The notes: generated by a model not told the origin, from the sequence alone. A stretch of 64,000 nt of DNA from an uncultured Ruminococcus sp. (GCA_902776185.1 CACYPH010000001.1:62001-126000), one strand, 5' to 3'. Positions 19,462 to 28,214 are shown, numbered from the stretch's first letter. Numbers and translations are program-made.

Positions 19462-20832
19462 ATGAGCAAGATACTGTTAAAGGGCGGTACGGTGGTATCT
19501 CCGAAAGGATTAAAGAAAGCGGATGTGCTGATCTCGGGCGAGAAGATCGTCGCGGTCGGCAGACATATCCGCACCGATGCGTCGGTCGTGAATGTCAGCG
19601 GCAAGCTGTTGTTTCCCGGCTTTATCGACGCGCATACCCATTTTGACCTCGAGGTCAGCGATACCGTCACCGCCGATGATTTTGCGAGCGGAACGATATC
19701 CGCAATCGCGGGCGGCGTAACGACGGTGGTCGATTTTGCTACCCAGAACAAGGGCGAGAAGCTCTCCGACGCGCTGAACAACTGGCACGTCAAGGCGTTC
19801 GCGCATTCCTCCTGCGACTATGCGTTCCATATGGCGATCTCCGACTGGCGCGAGGATGTGCGCGCGGAGCTCGAGGCGATGTTCGAGCAGGGTGTGACCT
19901 CGTTTAAGGTCTATATGATCTACGACGCGATGGAGCTTTCCGACCGCGAGATCTACGAGCTGATGGTCGAGCTGAAAAAGTACGGCGGGATCGTCGGCTG
20001 TCATTGTGAGAATTCCGGCGTTATCGGCAAGCTGCGCGAAGAAAGCGTTGCGCGCGGCGATGTGTCGCCCGCAAATCACCCGAAGACCCGCCCCGATTAC
20101 GCCGAGGCGGAGGCAGTCAGGCGTTTTCTGACGATCGCCCAGGCGGCGGACGCACCGGTGATCGTGGTGCATCTGAGCACCGCCGAGGGCTACGCCGAGG
20201 TTCAGCGTGCGCGCGAGCGTGGGGTCAAGGTGTTTGCCGAGACCTGTCCGCAGTATCTGCTGCTGGACGACAGCGTGTACGATCAACCGTTCGACGAGGC
20301 GTCGAAATATATCTGTTCGCCGCCGCTGAGAAAGCAGGACGATCAAAAGGTCTTATGGCAGGCTTTGAAGAATAACAGCCTGAACACGATCTCGACCGAT
20401 CACTGTTCGTTTACGATCGAGCAGAAGCGCGCGGGCACGGATGATTTCACCAAGATCCCGAACGGTATGCCCGGCGTAGAGACCCGTGCGATCCTGATGT
20501 ATACCTACGGCGTCAGAAAGAAGCGCATCACCCTGCAGCAGATGTGCGCCTATCTTTCGGAGAATCCCGCGAAGCTCTACGGCATGTACCCGAAGAAGGG
20601 CGCGATCAAGGTCGGCTCAGACGCGGATATCGTCGTCTTTGAGCCGCGCGGCAGCGGAACGATCACTGCCGCCGCGAGCCACAGTCAATGCGGCTACAAT
20701 CCCTTTGAGGGCGTGCGGCGCGAGGGCAGTATCGACAGAGTATATCTGCGCGGCAACATGGTCTACAGCGCGGGCGAGATCACGCTGTTGAACAGCGGAC
20801 GGTATGTATCCCGCAAAAAGCCGATGATATAA
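19462..20832 (+). CDS. hydA: Dihydropyrimidinase / D-hydantoinase-like cyclic amidohydrolase
   Basis: The product has 456 residues. The binuclear metal site is complete: H58 and H60 in DAHTHFD, the carboxylated K149 in TSFKVYMIY, H181 in GCHCEN, H237 in VVHLST and D313 in STDHCSF. The enzyme opens cyclic ureides (hydantoins, dihydropyrimidines) in the cytoplasm. Homologues (hyuA/hydA) sit with ssnA and ygfK in urate-degradation clusters. It is separated from ygfK by 53 nt and has an AGGTGA ribosome site. Other expected partners (ygeX, ygeY, ygeW, xanthine dehydrogenase) are not in this window. Confidence 0.88.
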   Translation: MSKILLKGGTVVSPKGLKKADVLISGEKIVAVGRHIRTDASVVNVSGKLLFPGFIDAHTHFDLEVSDTVTADDFASGTISAIAGGVTTVVDFATQNKGEKLSDALNNWHVKAFAHSSCDYAFHMAISDWREDVRAELEAMFEQGVTSFKVYMIYDAMELSDREIYELMVELKKYGGIVGCHCENSGVIGKLREESVARGDVSPANHPKTRPDYAEAEAVRRFLTIAQAADAPVIVVHLSTAEGYAEVQRARERGVKVFAETCPQYLLLDDSVYDQPFDEASKYICSPPLRKQDDQKVLWQALKNNSLNTISTDHCSFTIEQKRAGTDDFTKIPNGMPGVETRAILMYTYGVRKKRITLQQMCAYLSENPAKLYGMYPKKGAIKVGSDADIVVFEPRGSGTITAAASHSQCGYNPFEGVRREGSIDRVYLRGNMVYSAGEITLLNSGRYVSRKKPMI

Positions 20833-20837
20833 AAGAG

Positions 20838-20861
20838 AGCGCAAGGCGGTTGTCTTGCGCT
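20838..20861 (+). terminator. Hairpin after the hydantoinase gene
   Basis: AGCGCAAG (20838-20845) pairs with CTTGCGCT (20854-20861), loop GCGGTTGT. The poor T-tract makes it a weak or partial terminator before the SPFH gene. Confidence 0.5.
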
Positions 20862-20879
20862 GTGTTATAGGAGTCAGAT

Positions 20880-21950
20880 ATGGGCATTTTTAAAGCGGCT
20901 GCCGGTTCGGTCGGCGGCGTGATGGCGGATCAATGGCTGGAAATTTTTTCCTGCGACAGTATGCCGAACGACGTCCTCGCAATGCGCGGCGTCAAAAAAA
21001 CGAGTGAGCGTTCTGCTAACACCAATGGCGACAAAGACGTTATCAGCGACGGTTCGATGATCATTGTGGCGGACGGTCAGTGCGCGATCGCGGTCGACCG
21101 CGGCGCGGTCATCGGCGTTTACGATACGCCCGGCGAGAATACCTATCACTCCGACCGCAGTAAAAGCATTTTTCATAAAGGCGGCGTCAAGGGAATTGCC
21201 AAGCAGTCGTGGGACCGTTTCGGCTACGGCGGGGTCGCGCCGGTGTACCAGATCATCATGTATCTGGACTTAAAGGAACACCACTCGAACCCGTTCAAGG
21301 TCACCCGCGCGGTGAATATCAAGGATCGCCACCATCTGACCGAGATGGATATCAACGTCACGATGTCAGGGATGTTTTCGTTCCGCATCGTCGATCCTGT
21401 GGCGTTTTATCAGAAGATCTGCGGCAACGCCGCGGGAACGGTCAAGGTCAGTATGGTTCTGCCGCAAATGCGGATCGAGCTGGCGTCCGCCTTGGGCGCG
21501 GCGCTGTCAAAGCTCTGCTCGGACGGCGCGCTGTCGCCGACGGATATCTCGTCACAGAGCGAAGAGATGAGCGCTCAGATCGCCGCGGCGATGACTGAAC
21601 AGTGGACGGCGCTCAGGGGCTTTGCGGTCACGTCCCTTGCGATCAGCGAGGTCTATATTGCCGAGAAGGATATGGGACTTTTGCAGGGGCTCGAGCGTGA
21701 CAAGGTGTTCACCGACCCGACGATGGCTGCGGCGCATCTTGTATCGGCGCAGGGCGACGCCATGCGCACTGCGGCAGGTAATTCTGCGGGCGGCGGTGTC
21801 GGCGTATTTGCGGCGTTGAATTCAGCGCCTGCAAAGACGGCAAACCCGCTTTTGCAGAAGAACGACAGCAAGCCGACCCTGTGGCGATGCTCCTGCGGCA
21901 GTATGAATACATCGAAGTTCTGTGAGAATTGCGGTCAAAAACGCCCGTGA
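20880..21950 (+). CDS. SPFH-domain protein with C-terminal zinc ribbon
   Basis: The 356-residue product resembles the virion-core/YdjI-like SPFH group. An N-terminal Gly/Ala segment is followed by a band-7-like domain (about 40-270, including KVTRAVNIKDRHHLTEMDIN and a long helix near LQGLERDKVF). A Gly/Ala-rich linker leads to a zinc ribbon CSCGSMNTSKFCENCG at the end. No classical membrane helix is visible, so membrane association would be peripheral. Such proteins form membrane-linked oligomers; a precise role is unknown. GGAG lies upstream of the ATG. It may be cotranscribed weakly with the hydantoinase operon. Confidence 0.8.
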   Translation: MGIFKAAAGSVGGVMADQWLEIFSCDSMPNDVLAMRGVKKTSERSANTNGDKDVISDGSMIIVADGQCAIAVDRGAVIGVYDTPGENTYHSDRSKSIFHKGGVKGIAKQSWDRFGYGGVAPVYQIIMYLDLKEHHSNPFKVTRAVNIKDRHHLTEMDINVTMSGMFSFRIVDPVAFYQKICGNAAGTVKVSMVLPQMRIELASALGAALSKLCSDGALSPTDISSQSEEMSAQIAAAMTEQWTALRGFAVTSLAISEVYIAEKDMGLLQGLERDKVFTDPTMAAAHLVSAQGDAMRTAAGNSAGGGVGVFAALNSAPAKTANPLLQKNDSKPTLWRCSCGSMNTSKFCENCGQKRP

Positions 21951-21972
21951 TGATCCATCGAAAAAAACAAAA

Positions 21973-22002
21973 AACGCTTCCGATCATAACGTCGGAAGCG
22001 TT
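21973..22002. terminator. Bidirectional terminator
   Basis: AACGCTTCCGA and TCGGAAGCGTT pair around TCATAACG. An A-rich left flank and TTGTTCTTTG on the right serve both convergent genes. Confidence 0.8.
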
Positions 22003-22019
22003 GTTCTTTGTATGGGGTT

Positions 22020-23267
22020 TCAGCCGAAGATCGCGCTGATCTGCGCCGCGATCAGGGGCAGGTAGTATTTTGCGTAGCCGATCGCGGTCGGATGGATCCC
22101 GTCACAGTGACCGAGCTTGTCCTTAAAGACGGTGTAGGCGTCGCGAATCTCAGGCGTTTCGGTACAGAAATCGGTGTCGTTATAGATATCGACACAGTAG
22201 AAACGCCATTTTTCGGCAAGCGTGACCGCCAACTCGCCGTACTGCTGTTCCTTGCTATCGTCGACCGTATCCATATCATGTGCGCGGATATATACGACAG
22301 GCGTATCCGGCCAGTAGGTCTGCAGCAGCAGGGCGGCGTATTCCATGCCTCCCGCAAAGGTCTTTTCGTCCAGCTCTTTATCGTCATAGCCGGCGGCTGC
22401 CGTACCGCATTTGACCAGCTCCATGTCGTTGGTGCCGCCGTTGATGAGGATGACGTCGGGGCGGGAAACCTTTTCTGCGGCGGATTTGATCTGATCGGGG
22501 ATATGACTGCGGTTCTGATACACGCCGAAGGTCGCGCCCGATACGGAGTAATCCAGCGCGGTCATGCCGTATTTCTCGGCGATCAGATCGGCGATGCCTG
22601 CGTCACGGTTGCCCTTGCCGACCATGATGCTGTCGCCGAACGCAAGAACGGTTTTTCCGTTCAGACTGCTGTATCGACGGACTTCCTCAAGGAGCTGTCG
22701 GTATTCGTCGACGGTGATCGGCGCATCGGGATAGATCATGCCGTTTTCATCGGGAATAAAGTAACCGTAGTAGATAAGGGTGGAGAGCGCCTTGTCATCA
22801 TCGTCGATATCGGCGACGTTTGCAGCCTTGCGCTGAGGATAATCCAGCGCGTTATACAGCGTTTGGGCGGCATAGCGGCGGGTCAGCGCGGCGTAGGGCT
22901 GTTCATCGACAGAATCGATGATACCGTTGTGGTAAGCGGTCAGAAAGACCGTTTGACTGTCGTCGGGGTCGGCGATCGTCAGGTCCAGCCCGCCCATCAG
23001 ATCGGCAAGCCACATCTCGCGGGTGTAGATCTTTGCCGAGTAATGCGCGCTCAGCCAGCGTGAGTAGTTCTGCGCCGCCGCCTCTTCGTTCTGAGCGGCG
23101 TTTTCGGGATCAAGTGCAGTTGCTTTGACAGATAACGCATCGTCGGGTCCGGCGGATTGAGCCTGAGCCGTTGAGCACGCAGCAAAAACACAGCACAGGC
23201 AGATTGCCAATGCTGTGATACTGAGCAGAATTATCAGGTTTTTGCGTTTTTTGAAGTTGATTTTCAT
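22020..23267 (-). CDS. SGNH/GDSL-type hydrolase lipoprotein
   Basis: The 415-residue product has a lipoprotein signal (cysteine in VFAACS). An N-terminal region of about 180 residues is reminiscent of degenerate SLH repeats (IYPDAPITVDEYRQLLEE). A C-terminal SGNH hydrolase domain carries FGDSIMVGKG (catalytic Ser), GGTNDM (oxyanion Asn) and DGIHPT (catalytic His). Likely roles are deacetylation of wall or exopolysaccharide, or esterase activity outside the cell. AGGTAAG precedes the ATG. Monocistronic. Confidence 0.8.
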   Translation of the reverse strand: MKINFKKRKNLIILLSITALAICLCCVFAACSTAQAQSAGPDDALSVKATALDPENAAQNEEAAAQNYSRWLSAHYSAKIYTREMWLADLMGGLDLTIADPDDSQTVFLTAYHNGIIDSVDEQPYAALTRRYAAQTLYNALDYPQRKAANVADIDDDDKALSTLIYYGYFIPDENGMIYPDAPITVDEYRQLLEEVRRYSSLNGKTVLAFGDSIMVGKGNRDAGIADLIAEKYGMTALDYSVSGATFGVYQNRSHIPDQIKSAAEKVSRPDVILINGGTNDMELVKCGTAAAGYDDKELDEKTFAGGMEYAALLLQTYWPDTPVVYIRAHDMDTVDDSKEQQYGELAVTLAEKWRFYCVDIYNDTDFCTETPEIRDAYTVFKDKLGHCDGIHPTAIGYAKYYLPLIAAQISAIFG

Positions 23268-23364
23268 ACGCTTACCTGTCCCGAAAAATACGATAACATA
23301 TCTATTATAGGATAAAACTTACTGAGAATCAAGTTTTTTCTGAAATATATCAACTGAGTGAGAT

Positions 23365-24273
23365 TTATGGATGCGGGATGATGATATCGACAGCTTTGGG
23401 AACAACGGTGATGACAGGGTTTTCCATCACAAACATCTCGCCGTCGATGCCGACTTTCAGTTCGCCGCCGTTGTCGAGCTTCAGCTCGCGGCATTTATTG
23501 TGGGAGATGAACGGCGCTTTGGGGTGGCCGATATGTTCGCCGCGGGTAAAGGGTCCGAGCAGGGTCGCAAATTTGCGTACCGGCACGGTAGGGATCGACA
23601 TATAGTCGATCAGCCCGTCGTCAAGCTCTGCGTACGGCGTCGCCTTGATGCCGCCGCCGTAGTATTTGCCCTTTGCCGCGACCGCGAGCATCTGGGTTTT
23701 GTAGCCTTTGAGCGGGATGATCTCGCCGTCGGCGTAGGGAGTGAAGGTATGCTTTCTTTTTGTGATGATGCACTGGATGATCGCCAGCTTGTAGGCAAAT
23801 GATCCTGACATCAGCGGCCATCGCTTATTTTTCTGAGCACGGTCGGCGACCTCGCAGTCGTAACCTGCAGAGATGACGTTGAGCGCGTGGACGTCGTTGC
23901 ACTTGAGCAGATCGACGCGGATGGTATCGCCCCTGACCATTTTGCCCAGGTCGAGGAAAGCCTCGCGATCGGCGGGCAGCGAACGCACATAGTCGTTGCC
24001 GGTGCCGACGGGCACAACGCCCAAAGCGGCGTTATCGTATCCGAGGATACCGTGGAGCGCTTCGTTAGCCGTACCGTCGCCGCCGCAGGCATAAATCCTG
24101 ACAGGCTTGCCTGCCTCTGCATAACGTCGGGCGATATTAGTCGCATCGCCCTTACCTTTGGTATACTCGATAGCGATATCCGGATCATCCGGCAGTGCCT
24201 TGATCTGCGTTTCCAGTTCGGGAGTGGAATCCTTGGTTCCCGCAAAAGAGTTCAGAATAAATACATGCTTCAT
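23365..24273 (-). CDS. Diacylglycerol kinase-type lipid kinase
   Basis: The start at 24273 (MKHVFILNSFAGT, GAGGGA upstream) is preferred over an in-frame GTG 15 nt earlier. The 302-residue product has the DagK_cat signature GGDGTANEALHGI and the following GTGNDYVRSLP, typical of DgkB/YegS/BmrU enzymes. These phosphorylate diacylglycerol or related lipids at the inner membrane face using ATP, recycling lipoteichoic-acid by-products. It is the last gene of a maf-dagK pair, 19 nt after the maf stop. Confidence 0.88.
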   Translation of the reverse strand: MKHVFILNSFAGTKDSTPELETQIKALPDDPDIAIEYTKGKGDATNIARRYAEAGKPVRIYACGGDGTANEALHGILGYDNAALGVVPVGTGNDYVRSLPADREAFLDLGKMVRGDTIRVDLLKCNDVHALNVISAGYDCEVADRAQKNKRWPLMSGSFAYKLAIIQCIITKRKHTFTPYADGEIIPLKGYKTQMLAVAAKGKYYGGGIKATPYAELDDGLIDYMSIPTVPVRKFATLLGPFTRGEHIGHPKAPFISHNKCRELKLDNGGELKVGIDGEMFVMENPVITVVPKAVDIIIPHP

Positions 24274-24292
24274 ACCGTTTTCCCTCACAATG

Positions 24293-24865
24293 TCAGTTAT
24301 CCTCAGTTGACAGAAATGCTTTCAGCTCGCGATGAAGTTTGCCGACAGGAAGCCCCATAACATTGAAGAAGTCGCCCTCGATCCCCTTGACGAGAAGACT
24401 GCCTTTGCCTTGGATGCCGTAGGCGCCCGCCTTATCAAACGGTTCGCCTGAGGCGATGTAGTCTTCAATTTCCCTGTCGGTCAGCGGGTAGAATTCCACC
24501 CGCGTGCTATCGCCGAAAGAACGCACCCTGTCACCCTTTATGATACTGCATCCGGTGACGACGGTATGGATTCTGTCGGAAAGCGTACGAAGCATCCTGA
24601 TAGCGTCGTTCTTATCACGTGGCTTTCCGAGTACCTTGCCGTCTAGGATGACTACCGTGTCCGCGCCGATGATGATCCTGTCGGGGTGAGAATCGGCAAC
24701 CGCTCTTGCCTTTATCCTCGATAGGTATACGGGCGCTTCCTCGGGAGAGATCCCCTCGGGCAGTACCTCGTCGGCGTCCGATACGATCACCTCAAAGTCG
24801 TCGGTGATATGATGTAACAGCTCCTGCCGCCGCGGGGATTTTGACGCTAATATGATGCTCTGCAT
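24293..24865 (-). CDS. maf: Maf family nucleotide pyrophosphatase
   Basis: The product has 190 residues, normal for Maf. Conserved features are ASKSPRRQELL at the N-terminus, GADTVV, LGKPRD and DKAGAYGIQG. Maf proteins hydrolyse non-canonical or canonical NTPs (dTTP/UTP type) to monophosphates and restrain septum formation when overproduced. AGAGGT lies just upstream of the ATG and overlaps the end of the 34-residue ORF before it, so the two are probably coupled. Confidence 0.93.
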   Translation of the reverse strand: MQSIILASKSPRRQELLHHITDDFEVIVSDADEVLPEGISPEEAPVYLSRIKARAVADSHPDRIIIGADTVVILDGKVLGKPRDKNDAIRMLRTLSDRIHTVVTGCSIIKGDRVRSFGDSTRVEFYPLTDREIEDYIASGEPFDKAGAYGIQGKGSLLVKGIEGDFFNVMGLPVGKLHRELKAFLSTEDN

Positions 24866-24869
24866 TTTT

Positions 24870-24974
24870 CTACCTCTTTTTATAAACCGTAAAGAACTCC
24901 GTCGGCCGCACCATCATTCCTACGATGGCGCAGATCGCCGCGATGATAAAAACAAACACACAAAAATTCAGCAT
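24870..24974 (-). CDS. 34-residue single-span membrane microprotein
   Basis: This short ORF (MLNFCVFVFIIAAICAIVGM then MVRPTEFFTVYKKR) begins at an ATG 9 nt after AAAGGA. It ends 4 nt before the maf start. It has one hydrophobic segment (residues 3-21) and a basic tail, which suggests a membrane protein with the tail in the cytoplasm. Good ribosome site, tight spacing and clear membrane topology support it as real. The function is unknown. Confidence 0.6.
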   Translation of the reverse strand: MLNFCVFVFIIAAICAIVGMMVRPTEFFTVYKKR

Positions 24975-25100
24975 ACCGACACATCCTTTGCCGGGGAGAT
25001 CCCCGATGACTTACGGGAGTTCCCCGCGAGATTATATTAGCACAGGATGTGTACGATAAAATGGACTTTGGGGTGCGCGTGCCCGCGCGTGCCCGTATTT

Positions 25101-25280
25101 GGCTCCCTTTGGTAAAGGGAGCAGTCAGCGGCATATGTGACGCTGACTGAGGAATTGCAGTATTGAGCGTGACGTTTGTCACGCGACAAACCGATCAAAA
25201 ATGATTACTCGCTTCGCTCGGACAATGATGCAATTCATCCGTCGCCTTACGGCGCCACCTTCCTTTACCAAAGGAAGGCT
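25101..25280 (+). mobile_element. MITE-like palindromic element, copy 2
   Basis: Left end CTCCCTTTGGTAAAGGGAG (25103-25121) and right end CCTTCCTTTACCAAAGGAAGG (25258-25278, key core CCTTTACCAAAGG). The subterminal stem GTCAGC...GCTGAC differs in sequence from the other copies but pairs equally. The right end touches the stop codon of the WYL regulator gene. It fills most of the 24975-25278 gap. Confidence 0.85.
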
Positions 25281-26283
25281 AATAAACGTCCTCGACTTCG
25301 CTCAGATACGCCTTGAATTGCTCTTTGGCAGATTTCGGGGTAAGGAGCTTCGCCTTATTGCCGAACGAGAACAGCCATCCGAAGAACTGCGGAGAAAGCA
25401 TGACCTCGGTACTGATGGTAAAGGTGCCGTCGCTGTTCGGGCTGATGAACACCTTGTCGGAGAAGCGGTCGACGACCACGCCGATCAGCGAATCATCAAA
25501 ACGCAGCTTCACGTTGACAAGCTCGCCGCCGTACATTCCGAATACCTGCTTGGTGTAGGCGGCGATATCGAATTTATCGACCGCTTTTGTGCTGTCGGCA
25601 CGTTTGTCCTCGACGACGATATCCTCCATCTTGTCGACACGGAAGTGCTTGAGCATATCGGCGTCCGCATCATAGGCGATCAGGTAGTAGTTCTCATCGT
25701 CCCAGGTCAGCGATTTCGGCGTCAGCAGATAGCGCATCCCGTCGTGACGGCGCACGCGGACGACCTTTTTGACGCCGGTGCGGGAGACTTCCCATTTTGT
25801 ATAGTAAAAGCTGATCTTTCTGCGGTTATTGATCGCGCGGCTGATGCTGTCGATATTGCGATAGATATCCTCGTTCTGGTTCTTGACGCGGTTCGCGACG
25901 ATGACCTGACGGTGCAGCTCCTTCGCCTGGTTCTCAGACGACAGGCTTTCGATCTTTTTGATCAACTCGCGGCTCTTCTTTTGCGTGATGAATTTGGAAC
26001 TCTGGACTGCGTCTACCAACAGCTTTAGTTCCTGGATCTCAAAGTCGCGGGATACCAGACTGAACAGCGAGATCTTGCCGACCTTCGACTTGACGATATC
26101 CAGCCCGAAATCGCGCAGGGTCTCGATGTCGTTATAGATGCTCTTGCGTTCGGCGGCGATGTCGTACTCCGCGAGATATTCGATGATATCCGCGACGGTC
26201 ACGCCGTAGTCCTCGTCGGTCTTTTCCATGAAGAACTTCATGATGTAGAGGAGCTTCTGTTTTTGTTTCGGGTTCTTTGCCAT
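25279..26283 (-). CDS. WYL-domain transcriptional regulator
   Basis: The 334-residue product has an N-terminal DeoR-type winged helix (about 1-75, IIEYLAEYDIAAERKSIYND). A WYL domain follows near 150-230 (RKISFYYTKWE, LLTPKSLTWDDENYYLIAYD, FRVDKM), then a WCX C-terminal region. WYL proteins bind nucleic-acid ligands or nucleotides and often control DNA-damage or defence genes. No target is obvious. The stop codon overlaps the end of miniature element copy 2, so any original terminator is displaced. Confidence 0.85.
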   Translation of the reverse strand: MAKNPKQKQKLLYIMKFFMEKTDEDYGVTVADIIEYLAEYDIAAERKSIYNDIETLRDFGLDIVKSKVGKISLFSLVSRDFEIQELKLLVDAVQSSKFITQKKSRELIKKIESLSSENQAKELHRQVIVANRVKNQNEDIYRNIDSISRAINNRRKISFYYTKWEVSRTGVKKVVRVRRHDGMRYLLTPKSLTWDDENYYLIAYDADADMLKHFRVDKMEDIVVEDKRADSTKAVDKFDIAAYTKQVFGMYGGELVNVKLRFDDSLIGVVVDRFSDKVFISPNSDGTFTISTEVMLSPQFFGWLFSFGNKAKLLTPKSAKEQFKAYLSEVEDVY

Positions 26284-26350
26284 AATACCTCCAAAGCGCC
26301 TGAGGCGCAGTTAACATTTATCAGTGAATCGCGGGCTATGCCCGCACACG

Positions 26351-27277
26351 TTATATCAAATACATTGCCAGTCCGACGATCAGCGGCATGGTGATCAGTG
26401 AGAATAGCGCCGATGCGGAAACGATGCCCGCGCTCAGTTCGGTATCTCTGCCGTACTTCGCCGCCATCATGGTGGTGAACGCCGCGATCGGTGAGCTGAC
26501 CGCGATCACGACGGCGACAGCGACGGTGGAATCGACCTGCAGGAGATACAGGATCGAAAGCACCGCGAGCGGTATCAGGATCAGGCGCATCGCCATCGCA
26601 AAATACGCGCCTTTATCTTTCAGTACACGTTTTAAGTCGGCGTGCATCAGGTGGTAGCCGATGACCAGCATCGGGACAGGGGTGTTCAGCGCGGCGAGCA
26701 GACTTACCGGGGACGCCAGCACCGTCGGGAGCTTGACGGAAAATACAAATAACAATACGCCGATGATTGTTCCGATGACGCCCGGGTTAACGATCGCTTT
26801 CATAGCGGCTTTGAGCTCTGTTTTGCGGCTCATGGTGATCAGACCGTATGTCCACATAAAAATGTTGAACACCGCGATATATGCCGCGCCGTAGAATACG
26901 CCGTCCTTTCCAAGCACCGCTTCCTGCAGCGGGAGTGCCATGAAACCGCAGTTGGAAAATACCAGCGAGAATTTTAATACCACCGCGCGGGAGATCTCCG
27001 TTTTGCGATAGATCAGCTCGGCAAGCAGTACCGAACCCAGCATCGTAAGAAACGCACACAGCAGCGCCGTGAGCAGACCGCCGAGCAGCTCGGGGCGATA
27101 CTCGCGCTGGAACGCGTTTACGATCACACACGGCGTGACAGCATATAACACAACGTCGGTCATGGTCGACGCGCCCTTGTCGGTGATGAAGCCGAGCTTC
27201 GTCAGCAGCGCTCCGACGCCGATCAGGATAAACAGCACCAGCACCTGCTGACCGACGTCAAAAAAAGATGACAGCAT
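26351..27277 (-). CDS. AEC-family (auxin efflux carrier type) transporter
   Basis: I chose ATG 27277 (MLSSFFDVGQQVLVLFILIG, GAGGTAATT upstream) over an upstream in-frame start. The 308-residue product has about ten hydrophobic segments in two halves and the family features GFITDKGASTMTDVVLYAVTP and SNCGFMALPLQEAVLG. AEC members export or import small organic anions (malate, amino acids); the substrate is unknown. A GCGGGC/GCCCGC hairpin (26331-26345) lies just before the end of the gene. Confidence 0.85.
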   Translation of the reverse strand: MLSSFFDVGQQVLVLFILIGVGALLTKLGFITDKGASTMTDVVLYAVTPCVIVNAFQREYRPELLGGLLTALLCAFLTMLGSVLLAELIYRKTEISRAVVLKFSLVFSNCGFMALPLQEAVLGKDGVFYGAAYIAVFNIFMWTYGLITMSRKTELKAAMKAIVNPGVIGTIIGVLLFVFSVKLPTVLASPVSLLAALNTPVPMLVIGYHLMHADLKRVLKDKGAYFAMAMRLILIPLAVLSILYLLQVDSTVAVAVVIAVSSPIAAFTTMMAAKYGRDTELSAGIVSASALFSLITMPLIVGLAMYLI

Positions 27278-27584
27278 AATTACCTCGATTGAGCACAAAA
27301 CTCTAAGTCCCAAATTTCGTACTCATTATAGCAGAGGATTTTTTGAAGCGCAATTGACAGTTAGTAAAAAGATACAGCTTTTTTAAAAAGAAACTAGTCA
27401 CTTTGTCTAAGTCCCGAATATTACCCTGTGAATCTGCACAAAATAATCATAGCTTTTTGTAAAACTGCCACAACAAAAAACAGCCATTTTCGTTTTTTGT
27501 GCAAAAAAGTTCCGTCAACAATACCGAACATACCCCGCGCGGAATCACTGCATTTGTGGATTCAAACAAAAAACGGAAATTGAT
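27278..27584. other. AT-rich intergenic stretch
   Basis: About 300 nt upstream of the 27697 promoter. I see no gene, hairpin of note or repeat here. Confidence 0.6.
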
Positions 27585-27613
27585 TTGACAACCGTATAAT
27601 TGATAGATATAAT
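27585..27613 (+). promoter_or_regulatory. Consensus promoter of the Ala/Lys-rich protein gene
   Basis: TTGACA (27585-27590), 17-nt spacer, TATAAT (27608-27613). Both hexamers match consensus exactly, predicting strong constitutive expression. Confidence 0.85.
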
Positions 27614-27696
27614 ACGAGTTGTAAGCAAGAGATGCAACTTGCGAACTGAGTAAAAAATGCCGAATCACGGCAAATTAGGAAAGAAGGATTTTTATT

Positions 27697-28068
27697 ATGG
27701 CAACTGCAAAGAAAACAACTAAGGCTGCTGCTGAGACTAAGACAGCTGCTGCTAAGAAGACAACCGCTAAGAAGACCGAGACTAAGGCCGCTGCTCCCAA
27801 GGCTGCTGCTAAGAAGACCGAGACCAAGGCTGCTGCTCCTAAGGCTGCTGCTAAGAAGGCTCCCGCAAAGAAAGTCGATCCTAAGTTCGATCTGTTCATC
27901 CAGTTCGGCGGCGCTACCGTTTCCGTTAAGGACATCGAGAAGAACGTCAAGAAGGTCGTCAAGGGTAAGGAGGCTTACACCGTATATGTTAAGCCCGAAG
28001 AGTCCAAGGCTTACATCGTAGCTGACGGCGAGACCACCGGCATGGATGTATTCTTCGTAGCTGACTAA
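27697..28068 (+). CDS. DUF6465-type protein with histone H1-like Ala/Lys tail
   Basis: The product has 123 residues. Residues 1-58 are a low-complexity Ala/Lys/Thr tail with repeats of KKTETKAAAPKAA, resembling histone H1 or HMG tails. Residues 60-123 form a small folded domain (FDLFIQFGGATVSVKDIEKN, YVKPEESKAYIVADGE) that I associate with DUF6465. The tail suggests nucleic-acid binding and a nucleoid-type role, by inference. The gene has an exact-consensus promoter and two successive terminators, as expected for an abundant protein. Codons in the tail are strongly biased. Confidence 0.75.
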   Translation: MATAKKTTKAAAETKTAAAKKTTAKKTETKAAAPKAAAKKTETKAAAPKAAAKKAPAKKVDPKFDLFIQFGGATVSVKDIEKNVKKVVKGKEAYTVYVKPEESKAYIVADGETTGMDVFFVAD

Positions 28069-28094
28069 TCAGCTCTGAAACAGAAAGCAAAATG

Positions 28095-28121
28095 AAAGCG
28101 AGGCGTTCGACGCCTCGCTTT
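28095..28121 (+). terminator. Terminator 1 after the Ala/Lys-rich gene
   Basis: AAAGCGAGGCG and CGCCTCGCTTT with loop TTCGA, followed by TT. Confidence 0.8.
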
Positions 28122-28137
28122 TTGCGTATGACAGAGA

Positions 28138-28179
28138 ATCTCCCGCAGTATGCTGTCGGCATACCGCGGGAGATATTTT
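28138..28179 (+). terminator. Terminator 2 after the Ala/Lys-rich gene
   Basis: ATCTCCCGC pairs with GCGGGAGAT, with an inner GTATGC/GCATAC stem and loop TGTCG, then ATTTTTCTG. It is a second plus-strand terminator 17 nt after the first. Confidence 0.7.
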
Positions 28180-28214
28180 TCTGTTATCATATAGGCGAAC
28201 CGTCTTGTCGCCGG

